DNA of 47,864 nt from Clostridia bacterium (GTDB lineage: Bacteria > Bacillota > Clostridia > UMGS1840): contig JAGAKI010000022.1 of the NCBI GenBank assembly GCA_017625695.1, positions 1 to 47,864 of the forward strand. The letters run 5' to 3'. Shown here one piece after another: positions 41,173 through 47,864 of the stretch. The position numbers were made by a program, and so were the translations under genes. Positions within the stretch are counted from its first letter, which is position 1. Every line of letters starts with the position of its first letter. Under the pieces are notes generated by a model. The model saw nothing but the letters and a program-made list of their open reading frames with translations. It was not told the DNA's origin and did not search any database.

Positions 41173-42360
41173 ATGATTGCAAAAAAAGAAATGGTCGCAA
41201 TGTTACTTGCAGGCGGTGCCGGCAACCGTTTGTACGTCTTGACAAAAGAACGTGCAAAACCGGCAGTTCCTTTTGGAGGAAAATATAAAATTATTGACTT
41301 CCCCATCTCCAACTGTGTAAATTCCGGCGTGGATACCGTGGGCGTGTTAACTCAGTATCAGCCATTGGAATTAAATACCTACATCGGAAACGGGCAGCCT
41401 TGGGACTTAGACAGAATGTATGGCGGTGTGCATATCCTGCCTCCCTACCTTGCAGGAGCAACCGGAGAATGGTATAAAGGAACCGCTAATGCCATTTATC
41501 AGAATTTGCACTTTATGGATCAGTTTGATCCTGAATATGTGCTGATTTTGTCCGGAGACCATATTTATAAAATGGACTACGCCAAAATGCTGCAGTTTCA
41601 CAAGGAAAAAAATGCAGACCTTACCATTGCGGTATTGAATGTTACCATGGAAGAAGCAACCCGATTCGGAATTTTAAATACCAATCCCGATTTATCGGTT
41701 TATGAATTTGAAGAAAAACCTGCAAAACCGAAATCCACCAATGCTTCTATGGGGATTTACATTTTTAACTATAAAAAATTAAAAGAATATCTCATAAAAG
41801 ACGAAGAAAACCCCGCATCCTCCAATGACTTCGGAAAAGACGTTATCCCTGCAATGTTAAATGACAAGTGCAAGCTGTTCGCCTTCCCCTTTGAAGGTTA
41901 CTGGAAAGATGTAGGAACCATTGACTCTCTGTGGGAGGCCAATATGGATTTGTTAAACCCCAAACTTCCTCTGAATCTGAGCGACCCCTTATGGAGAATC
42001 TACAGCCGCCACAATGCCACCACACCGCATTATATTGATGAAAAAGCAACTGTGGCTGATTCCATTATTTCTTCTGCTTGTGAAATCTACGGCAACGTAT
42101 CACAAAGCGTGATTTTTGCCAATACTACTGTAGGAGAAGGAACCAATCTTGAGTACTCGGTCATTATGCCCAATGTAAAAATTGGTAAAAATGCCAAAAT
42201 CCAGTATGCGATTATTGCTGACGATGCTGTCATTGAAGATGGTGCTATCATCGGTGCAGACCCCAGAGATTGCAAAGAAGGCGAATGGGGTATCGCCGTT
42301 ATTGGTCAGGGTGCAGTCATTAAATCCGGTCAGGTAGTACTGCCCAAACAGATTGTATAA
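41173..42360 (+). CDS. glgC: Glucose-1-phosphate adenylyltransferase, catalytic subunit
   Basis: A 395-residue ADP-glucose pyrophosphorylase making ADP-glucose from glucose-1-phosphate and ATP, the committed step of glycogen synthesis. The nucleotide loop G-G-A-G-N-R-L and the [14 protein letters not shown] segment at the N terminus are intact, S-G-D-H-I-Y-K-M-D follows near 135, and a left-handed beta-helix tail begins near 290. SD AGAAAGGA. It probably pairs with the GlgD subunit encoded next, as in other Clostridia and Bacillus. Confidence 0.95.
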   Translation: MIAKKEMVAMLLAGGAGNRLYVLTKERAKPAVPFGGKYKIIDFPISNCVNSGVDTVGVLTQYQPLELNTYIGNGQPWDLDRMYGGVHILPPYLAGATGEWYKGTANAIYQNLHFMDQFDPEYVLILSGDHIYKMDYAKMLQFHKEKNADLTIAVLNVTMEEATRFGILNTNPDLSVYEFEEKPAKPKSTNASMGIYIFNYKKLKEYLIKDEENPASSNDFGKDVIPAMLNDKCKLFAFPFEGYWKDVGTIDSLWEANMDLLNPKLPLNLSDPLWRIYSRHNATTPHYIDEKATVADSIISSACEIYGNVSQSVIFANTTVGEGTNLEYSVIMPNVKIGKNAKIQYAIIADDAVIEDGAIIGADPRDCKEGEWGIAVIGQGAVIKSGQVVLPKQIV

Positions 42361-42414
42361 TTTTTTTTGAAACTAAGATTTCCAAAAGAAACAGAGAAAG
42401 AAGGATAGAATACA

Positions 42415-43524
42415 ATGAATGCCTTTAGCATATTATTTTCAGATACCTTTTATTACGACAGAATCGGCGAGCTGACCAAAAACCGCAATCTGGCGTCTGT
42501 CCCCTTTGGCGGAAGATACCGGCTGGTAGATTTTGTGCTTTCCTCTCTGGTCAAAGCACATGTACCAAACGTAGGCGTTATCACCCGTAATAACTACAGC
42601 TCTTTAGTAGACCACTTAGGAAGCGGGAAAGACTGGGACTTGGACCGCAAAAACGGCGGATTAAAAATTCTGACTCCCTTTGCCAATAATATGGGAAACG
42701 GTTCCTCCAAAAACAAATTTGAAGCCTTAAACAGCATAAAAACCTACATCCGGCACAATCTGCCCGATTATGCAATATTGGCAGATACCAATATCATTTG
42801 CAATATTGATTTCAAAGCAATGATTCAGTATCATAAAGACGTCAATGCAGATGTGGTTTGCTTATATAAAAAGAGAGATATTTACGAAGGAAGTACCAGT
42901 ATCGCAGTCAGTGAAAACGGTCAGATTACCGGTTCCCGTTATCACGGAATTGCCAACGGCGAACAGGATAATTTTGTATTAAAAGTTTACGTAATGAAAA
43001 AAGACTTCCTCTTAAATTTAATCGACACCGGTATTACCTACGGCTGGGAAGAATTCAATCGTGATTTCATTACCAAGCATTACTTCAACTACCGTATTTT
43101 CGCTATGGAGCAAAAAGGCTACTGCAAAGTGCTGCGAAATATCAACGATTATTACCAGGCAAATATGGATTTATTAAATCCTGAAATCCGTCGGGAAATT
43201 TTCCAGTCCGACACTAATATTTTAACCAAAATTAAAGACAGCGTTCCCACCATGTACGGTTCCAATTCTAAGGTGAAAAACAGCCTGATTGCAGACGGTT
43301 GTAAAATTGACGGTACCGTAGAAAATTGTGTGGTTTTCCGTGATGTACAGATCAAAAAAGGTGCTGTAGTGAAAAACTCCATTATTATGCAAGGTGCAGA
43401 AATCGCAGAAAACTGCCAGATTACCAATGTAATTGCTGATAAAGGTATGTCCTTAAATGAAGGTGTAGTGCTGACAGGTTCAGAATCTTTCCCCTTCATC
43501 ATTGCAAAGAACACCAAAATCTAA
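42415..43524 (+). CDS. glgD: Glucose-1-phosphate adenylyltransferase, GlgD subunit
   Basis: A 369-residue GlgC paralogue. It keeps the sugar-nucleotide fold and beta-helix tail but lacks the G-G-G-x-G-x-R-L loop at its N terminus, where the sequence reads F-S-D-T-F-Y-Y-D-R-I-G-E-L-T; P-F-G-G-R-Y-R-L-V-D-F is present. In Firmicutes GlgD is catalytically weak or inactive and changes the activity and regulation of GlgC in a GlgCD heterotetramer. It starts 54 bases after glgC with SD GAAGGA. Confidence 0.94.
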   Translation: MNAFSILFSDTFYYDRIGELTKNRNLASVPFGGRYRLVDFVLSSLVKAHVPNVGVITRNNYSSLVDHLGSGKDWDLDRKNGGLKILTPFANNMGNGSSKNKFEALNSIKTYIRHNLPDYAILADTNIICNIDFKAMIQYHKDVNADVVCLYKKRDIYEGSTSIAVSENGQITGSRYHGIANGEQDNFVLKVYVMKKDFLLNLIDTGITYGWEEFNRDFITKHYFNYRIFAMEQKGYCKVLRNINDYYQANMDLLNPEIRREIFQSDTNILTKIKDSVPTMYGSNSKVKNSLIADGCKIDGTVENCVVFRDVQIKKGAVVKNSIIMQGAEIAENCQITNVIADKGMSLNEGVVLTGSESFPFIIAKNTKI

Positions 43525-43549
43525 AATCCCAGAAAGGTAGCTAAACGAT

Positions 43550-44977
43550 ATGAAAATTTTATATGCAGCAGCAGAGGCCACTCCTTTTATCAAGGTTGGC
43601 GGTTTAGGTGACGTTATGGGTGGACTCCCCAAAGCTCTTTGTGAGCTGGGAGTTGATGCCAGAGTTATGTTACCTTTGTATTCCAAAATCAAGGAAAAAT
43701 TCGGCGACCAATTGGAATTTGTTGCCGAGCTGGGAATTCCGTTAGGATGGAGAATGTGCTATTGCGGTATTTTTCAGACAAAAGTGGGAAAAGTGACCTA
43801 CTATTTTATCGATAACGAACAGTTTTTTAAAAGAGAAAATGTGTATGGAGAATTTGACGATGCAGAACGGTTTGCGTATTTCTCCAAAGCTGTGCTGGAA
43901 GCGTTGCCTCATATAGACTTCTATCCTGATGTCATCAATGCCAACGACTGGCACACTGCTATGGTTCCCCTGTATTTGGATGCTTTTTACAGAAGCATTC
44001 CTGAATATATGTTTATAAAAACGGTTCTCTCCATTCACAATATTGAATTTCAGGGACAGTATGACCCGCTGATTATGGGCAATGTGTTCGGTCTTGATGT
44101 GTCTTACCGTAACATTATGATGTATGACGGTTGCTTAAATGTGTTGAAAGCAGGGATTGAATCTGCAAACTTAGTCACCACCGTATCCGAAACCTATGCC
44201 AAAGAAATTTTAGATCCCTATTTCTCCCATAATCTGCACAACATTTTAATTCCCCGTCAGTATAAATTGAAAGGAATTATCAACGGTATTGATACCGAGG
44301 TGTTCAATCCCAAAACCGATAAAGCACTTCCCTATCATTATGACTATTCTTCCATCCGTATGAAATCCATGAACAAAACTGCATTGCAAAAAGAACTTGG
44401 ATTAGAAGTGGATGCAAAGAAACCCTTGATTGGTATGGTAACCCGATTAACCCCGCAGAAAGGTCTGGATTTGGTTCGTGAAGTAATGGGAGAACTGACC
44501 AAACACGACATTCAACTGGTCGTTTTAGGAACAGGCTATCCCGAATACGAACAGTGCTTCAGAGACTGGGAAACCGTTTGCCATGAAAAAGTGCGTGGCA
44601 TCATCAAATTTTCAGGCGAGTTAGCATCTAAAATTTATTCAGCCGCAGACTTATTCTTAATGCCCTCTCACGCAGAACCCTGCGGACTGGCACAGATGAT
44701 TTCCATGCGTTACGGCACCATTCCGATTGTGCATACTGTAGGCGGCTTAAAAGACAGCGTGACTCCCTACAATTCCGAAACCAAAGAAGGAAACGGCATT
44801 ACCTTCCAGTCCTACAATGCCTGGGATATGTATGATGCCATTATGCGTGCATTGACACTGTACCACGACAAAAATCACTGGAGACAGCTTCGTAAGAATG
44901 CAATGCATACCGACTTCAGTTGGGAAAACTCTGCAAAGATTTATAAACAATCTTACGAAGATTTATTAAATCAATAG
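43550..44977 (+). CDS. glgA: Glycogen synthase (ADP-glucose)
   Basis: A 475-residue GT5 glycogen synthase that adds glucose from ADP-glucose to the growing chain. The substrate loop near residue 15 reads K-V-G-G-L-G-D-V (commonly K-T-G-G-L-A-D-V). Further motifs: N-D-W-H-T-A near 128, N-G-I-D-T-E-V-F-N-P near 245, T-P-Q-K-G-L-D near 300 and the E-P-C-G-L-A-Q donor-site motif near 378. It follows glgD by 25 bases and ends the operon at a strong terminator. Confidence 0.95.
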   Translation: MKILYAAAEATPFIKVGGLGDVMGGLPKALCELGVDARVMLPLYSKIKEKFGDQLEFVAELGIPLGWRMCYCGIFQTKVGKVTYYFIDNEQFFKRENVYGEFDDAERFAYFSKAVLEALPHIDFYPDVINANDWHTAMVPLYLDAFYRSIPEYMFIKTVLSIHNIEFQGQYDPLIMGNVFGLDVSYRNIMMYDGCLNVLKAGIESANLVTTVSETYAKEILDPYFSHNLHNILIPRQYKLKGIINGIDTEVFNPKTDKALPYHYDYSSIRMKSMNKTALQKELGLEVDAKKPLIGMVTRLTPQKGLDLVREVMGELTKHDIQLVVLGTGYPEYEQCFRDWETVCHEKVRGIIKFSGELASKIYSAADLFLMPSHAEPCGLAQMISMRYGTIPIVHTVGGLKDSVTPYNSETKEGNGITFQSYNAWDMYDAIMRALTLYHDKNHWRQLRKNAMHTDFSWENSAKIYKQSYEDLLNQ

Positions 44978-44988
44978 CTGAAACAAGT

Positions 44989-45023
44989 AAAAAGGAGCTG
45001 ATTTTCATAATCAGCTCCTTTTT
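44989..45023 (+). terminator. Terminator of glgBCDA
   Basis: AAAAAGGAGCTGATT pairs with AATCAGCTCCTTTTT around a short loop, immediately after glgA. Confidence 0.92.
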
Positions 45024-45085
45024 ATATAAAAAATTTGTCACTCGACTCAATTCAAAAAACATTAAATATTCAGCAAACTATTTTT

Positions 45086-45184
45086 CTAAACAGTATTGTT
45101 AGTTGCAAGAATATCCCTGATTTTTGATTGAATTGTTATGTCGTAGGTAATGATAAGTTGCCTTCTGTTGAATATGGTAATCAT
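45086..45184 (-). pseudogene. Broken duplicate of the small gene at 46254-46448
   Basis: A 32-codon frame (M-I-T-I-F-N-R-R-Q ... D-I-L-A-T-N-N) identical in its first 30 residues to the 64-residue protein encoded at 46254-46448. After A-T-N-N it reads T-V and stops, where the full copy continues V-D-Y-T-I-N. It keeps its SD (AAAGGAGG) and the complete upstream module, so it may still be expressed as a short peptide. Confidence 0.75.
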
Positions 45185-45201
45185 TTGTTTTCCTCCTTTC
45201 G
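45095..45201. repeat. 107-base direct repeat (second copy at 46359-46465)
   Basis: The two segments agree except at three positions, all single substitutions. The shared part spans the SD and the first half of the small gene and lies in the same orientation 1264 bases apart, bracketing the TIM-barrel gene. Confidence 0.85.
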
Positions 45202-45274
45202 ACATTATTCGACACTCTTCCTATAAAGACTGTATAATCTGAATGTCGGTCTTTTAGGCGATATTTCGTGTTAA
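45191..45274 (-). promoter_or_regulatory. Shared upstream module, copy 3
   Basis: Minus strand: TTAACACGAA (outermost), AAAAGAC, CGACATTCAGATTATACAG, TCTTTATAGGAAG, AGTGTCGAATAATGTCG, AAAGGAGG. AAAGAC and GTCTTT form an inverted repeat around the core. It leads the broken small gene. Confidence 0.7.
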
Positions 45275-45329
45275 TTTAAAACAAAAAACACAAGCAAATT
45301 TCAATATTACAAATATAAATTATTTCATT

Positions 45330-46118
45330 TTACACCATCAAGCTCTTCAATCTGTTGTAAGATAGTTCTGCAAACTCTTCAAATGACATGTTACGATATG
45401 TATAACTATGAAAACAAGACAGCTCTAAATTAAAGGTTCCGGCATAACCGATTTTTTCCATCATAAAAAAATAATTCTTCCAATCAAAAATACCATCATA
45501 AGGCAAAAAATGCAAATCCGAACCGTTCCCAAAGTTATCATGAATATGAGTATACCGAATTTTATTGCCATAAGCGCTCAAATAATCTTTATCAGGAGTG
45601 TAGCACAACTGATGTCCAATATCGTGACATATTCCATGAAAACCGCCTACATTATTGGCAACAGCTTCAAAAAGCTCTGGCGTGTTTGCATTTTCGTAAC
45701 AAAGAGATACATTTTTTCGCTCTGCATAATTTTCCAAATTATGCCAAAATTCAATTCCGATTTGAGTTGGACGCAGTAAAGAGTTGGTTCCCGTGTGTAA
45801 AACCAATTTTGAAATCTCTCCGATGCTACAATAATCTATAATTTTCTCGGTCCTCTTCCTATAAAATTCCGTCTCATCGCATTTCGACCAGACATAATCT
45901 ACCATATAGGAAGGAGCATGTACCGCTTCAAAACATATATTAAGATTTTTTGCATATTTTGACCAATAAGGTATTCGCTCGTATTGCTCTGTAACTCCAC
46001 AACTTAAAAAGAAACTTTCAAATCCAATATCTGCAAAAATTTCAAGTTGTTGTTCAATTGTTTTTTGTTCGGGATGGGATATCAAAGCCGACATACCTAT
46101 ACGATTTCTTGTTTTCAT
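45330..46118 (-). CDS. Sugar-phosphate isomerase/epimerase-like TIM-barrel protein
   Basis: A 262-residue protein of the xylose isomerase-like TIM barrel (AP endonuclease 2) superfamily. Candidate metal ligands fall where expected: E in L-C-Y-E-N-A-N near 155, D and H in I-C-H-D-I-G-H near 178, H in T-H-I-H-D-N near 205, and E in N-L-E-L near 240. Members isomerise or epimerise keto-sugars or act on inositol derivatives; the substrate here is open. The ATG at 46118 has an SD (GAAGGGAG) inside the shared upstream module. The longer frame reads back through the module and is unlikely to be translated. Confidence 0.82.
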   Translation of the reverse strand: MKTRNRIGMSALISHPEQKTIEQQLEIFADIGFESFFLSCGVTEQYERIPYWSKYAKNLNICFEAVHAPSYMVDYVWSKCDETEFYRKRTEKIIDYCSIGEISKLVLHTGTNSLLRPTQIGIEFWHNLENYAERKNVSLCYENANTPELFEAVANNVGGFHGICHDIGHQLCYTPDKDYLSAYGNKIRYTHIHDNFGNGSDLHFLPYDGIFDWKNYFFMMEKIGYAGTFNLELSCFHSYTYRNMSFEEFAELSYNRLKSLMV

Positions 46119-46121
46119 ATT

Positions 46122-46220
46122 ACTGCTCCCTTCAACAATATTTGACATCCTTGCCATAAAGACTATATTGCGATACATAAGGTTTAGATGCAAACCTTTT
46201 TGCTGTCAAGTTCGTGTTAA
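46122..46220 (-). promoter_or_regulatory. Shared upstream module, copy 4 (divergent)
   Basis: Minus strand: TTAACACGAA, then a hairpin AAGGTTT-GCATCT-AAACCTT, AATATAGTCTTTATGGCAAG, GATGTCAAATATTGT, GAAGGGAG. The stem around GCATCT has changed sequence relative to copy 7 but is still paired. The core lies about 38 bases from the start codon. Confidence 0.65.
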
Positions 46221-46253
46221 GTTAGTAAAAAAATTATCTAAATACATCTTTCA

Positions 46254-46448
46254 TTAAAAAACAAGCATGTTCATAATCTTTTTTCTCACATATATTTTAT
46301 ATTCTGCAGGTGTATATGCACGGACAGAAAACATTATCGGATTGATTGTATAGTCAACATTGTTAGTTGCAAGAATATCCCTGATTTTTGATTGAATTGT
46401 TATGTCGTATGTAATGATCAGTTGTCTTCTGTTGAATATGGTAATCAT
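46254..46448 (-). CDS. Small protein of unknown function (64 residues), possibly DUF2007-like
   Basis: Begins M-I-T-I-F-N-R-R-Q-L-I-I-T-Y-D, has I-R-D-I-L-A-T-N-N-V-D-Y near 22-33, and ends with a basic tail. The alternation of a strand, a helix and a strand resembles small DUF2007-type putative signalling proteins, but I am not certain. SD GGAGG is strong. Its leader keeps only the inner half of the shared module (46455-46485); the outer half (46714-46782) has been separated from it by the 195-base element at 46515-46709. A truncated duplicate lies at 45086-45184. Confidence 0.65.
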   Translation of the reverse strand: MITIFNRRQLIITYDITIQSKIRDILATNNVDYTINPIMFSVRAYTPAEYKIYVRKKIMNMLVF

Positions 46449-46514
46449 TTGTTTTCCTCCTTTCGGTTTCGACAATCTTACTATGCTCATATGATATTAG
46501 AGACTAAATTTTTT

Positions 46515-46709
46515 AAAGGCTTCCCCTTGAGGGGAAGCTGTCACGCAGTGACTGATGAGGTGTCAATTTCATTCAGTATATCTTCGCAAACACTTTCTGT
46601 CGATTGACTGTTCTAGGTAAGGTTTTTAAAAAGTCATACCAAATTTGTTTGATTCATTTCCACCTCATCCACCGCAAGCGGTCCCCCTTCCCCTCAAGGG
46701 GAAGGCTTT
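46515..46709. repeat. MITE-like element with TTCCCCTTGAGGGGAA ends
   Basis: A 195-base element without a coding frame. Both ends carry the hairpin CTTCCCC-TTGA-GGGGAAG. Inward of these are further hairpins that differ between ends (GTCAC-GCA-GTGAC on the left, CCGC-AA-GCGG on the right) and inverted copies of GATGAGGTG/CACCTCATC. I recall this end sequence as a common dispersed repeat in gut Clostridia. It splits the shared upstream module before the small gene at 46448. The interval 46449-46803 contains nothing else. Confidence 0.75.
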
Positions 46710-46713
46710 CATA

Positions 46714-46782
46714 TTTCGACATCCTTTATATAAAGACTGTACAATCTAGATGCCAATGTTTTTATCGGTAGTTCGTGTTAAG
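46714..46782 (-). promoter_or_regulatory. Shared upstream module, copy 6 (cut off by the MITE-like element)
   Basis: Minus strand: TTAACACGAA, TTGGCATCTAGATTGTACAG, TCTTTATATAAAGGATGTCG. The SD half is replaced by the element at 46515-46709. Confidence 0.7.
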
Positions 46783-46803
46783 ATAGTTCAAAGACTTAAC
46801 TAG

Positions 46804-47643
46804 TTATAAAACTTTATTTTTATCTTCCCCTAACAAACTAATTAGTTCTGGTTGATGCTCGCTAAATTGTTTTATAGTATTATCAACCTGTAATTTTTCT
46901 ATCGGACTTGTATTAACTCTAGAATTACTTAACCAAGAAAATACAACCTCCACATTATCTTGCGGAAACAATTTGCATGGCGGAATTGTATTCTCATTTA
47001 TATTACCACTAGTCCTCTTACTATTAGGATTGTGTAACCATGCTATCTCTTGTTCTAGTTTTGTTTCAAACCATTGTCCAAGTATATTTTTTGAGAAAAC
47101 CTTAATTACAAAATCTGTTCCTCTATAATGATTCAAATAAGGGTTTGTCCTTATCCTCTCCATATTTTTAAAATGACAAACTTCTAAATCATCCAGCAAA
47201 TATTTTATCTCTTTATTTTCAAAATCAAGGGATATTGTTTTATCTTCATTTGCAGCCAAACTTGGCAAATATACTATTGGACTACTCATAGGAACTATGT
47301 CGCTATCATTATTAGATGTATACTTTAGTTTAAAGTAACAAACAGAAAAAACTGAAATTGCAGGCGATAAACCAATATTTTTTAAGTTAAACTCCATTGT
47401 TAACCATCTTCTACCAGTATCTAACGCAGCGTCTGAAGACCCTTTTACAATGCTAGGTAAAACACAGGGTTGTTCTTGTAAACTTAATTGATTTTTCATA
47501 ACATTAACTGATTTTTCTGTAAACTTCATTTGTTTATATGTAAAAATTACATATATGAGAGTTATTGCTCCTGTAACAAACGAAATTAACATAGTTAAAA
47601 CCGCAGCATAATCATTATTTATTGTTTTTAATATTTCAAGCAT
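46804..47643 (-). CDS. Single-helix membrane protein of unknown function
   Basis: A 279-residue protein. One hydrophobic helix (about 12-36) follows a short N-terminal segment; the rest is a soluble domain of about 240 residues, beta-rich in the middle (W-L-T-M-E-F-N-L-K-N-I-G, I-S-L-D-F), with no family that I recognise. The topology resembles many small accessory-island membrane proteins. The ATG at 47643 has GGGAGAG upstream. The in-frame ATG at 47658 has a poorer SD but lies at the spacing (39 bases) that the shared module has in the other genes. Low-GC codon use and island position suggest acquisition. Confidence 0.65.
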   Translation of the reverse strand: MLEILKTINNDYAAVLTMLISFVTGAITLIYVIFTYKQMKFTEKSVNVMKNQLSLQEQPCVLPSIVKGSSDAALDTGRRWLTMEFNLKNIGLSPAISVFSVCYFKLKYTSNNDSDIVPMSSPIVYLPSLAANEDKTISLDFENKEIKYLLDDLEVCHFKNMERIRTNPYLNHYRGTDFVIKVFSKNILGQWFETKLEQEIAWLHNPNSKRTSGNINENTIPPCKLFPQDNVEVVFSWLSNSRVNTSPIEKLQVDNTIKQFSEHQPELISLLGEDKNKVL

Positions 47644-47649
47644 ATTTAA

Positions 47650-47727
47650 CTCTCCCATTAATCTTTATCTTTCGACAACATTCGACATTCCTTACTATAA
47701 AGACTGTATAATCTAGATGCCAGTCTT
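47650..47727 (-). promoter_or_regulatory. Shared upstream module, copy 7
   Basis: Minus strand: AAAGACTG, GCATCTAGATTATA, CAGTCTTTATAGTAAGG, ATGTCGAATGTTGTCGAAAG. AAAGACTG and CAGTCTTT form a perfect eight-base inverted repeat around the core. Beyond it, 47728-47864 shows no gene that I can support. Confidence 0.72.
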
Positions 47728-47864
47728 TTTTAATGAGTCTTCATGTCGAGTTGGAACCAAAAAGAGATTCTATTAACGAAAGAATTGAATTGGCATTCTC
47801 TGCTGAAACAACAACATAATTCAGATGCACTTTATTTCAGGCTACAATTAACCCATTATAATTC

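Noticed and set aside
47743-47864. Open frame running off the right end of the window
   Set aside because: A plus-strand ATG at 47743 stays open to the end but has no SD. A minus-strand frame ending near 47741 looks protein-like for about 30 codons but is preceded by a stop. Neither is enough to call a gene.

Overview
This window looks like a low-GC, spore-forming member of the Clostridia (Bacillota), probably an uncultured gut lineage. The reasons are CwlD and YlmC/YmxH sporulation proteins, SLH-anchored surface proteins, AddAB instead of RecBCD, a glgB-glgC-glgD-glgA glycogen cluster with a GlgD subunit, frequent TTG/GTG starts behind strong Shine-Dalgarno (SD) sequences, and consensus sigma-A promoters. 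No ribosomal RNA or taxonomic marker settles the species.

Layout. 1-139: edge of an IS30-type element. 195-3510: two SLH-domain surface proteins in one minus-strand operon. 3687-9483: minus-strand genes for a YmxH-like PRC-barrel protein, a MATE exporter, CwlD, a metallo-beta-lactamase-fold hydrolase, and a Tet(M)-like translational GTPase carrying a Rae1/YacP-like NYN nuclease at its C terminus. 9657-16690: addB, addA and a TSCPD protein, divergent from the GTPase. 16934-18435: a decayed phage capsid gene with a toxin-like tail, a small downstream gene and two structured repeats, ending at tRNA-Pro(GGG). 18606-30176: housekeeping genes (PHP phosphoesterase, a cation antiporter behind a yybP-ykoY-like manganese riboswitch, an MsmK-type ABC ATPase, an RNA uracil methyltransferase, a two-component system, a MecA-like adaptor, pyruvate kinase, glutamine synthetase). 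30192-31701: an ECF S component and an AEC carrier in the same operon as glutamine synthetase.

The glycogen locus (34367-44977) holds divergent arms: a GH13 glycosidase plus glycogen phosphorylase on the minus strand, and glgB, glgC, glgD, glgA on the plus strand. GlgC/GlgD make ADP-glucose, GlgA extends and GlgB branches the chain. GlgP and the GH13 enzyme break it down, and pyruvate kinase is the glycolytic exit. The orphan MsmK-type ATPase probably powers sugar importers encoded elsewhere.

Two accessory islands flank the glycogen locus (31749-34268 and 45086-47727). Both carry minus-strand single genes, or fragments of genes, each preceded by a near-identical upstream module with fixed spacing to the start codon. 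The genes include an ACT-ACT-MBL fusion, a TIM-barrel epimerase-like protein, a small protein present also as a broken duplicate, and a one-helix membrane protein. The islands also hold unusual repeats made of a constant short separator alternating with small hairpins of variable sequence, the separators inverting orientation half way. The repeats, the shared upstream module and the GTPase-nuclease fusion are the most interesting items here.
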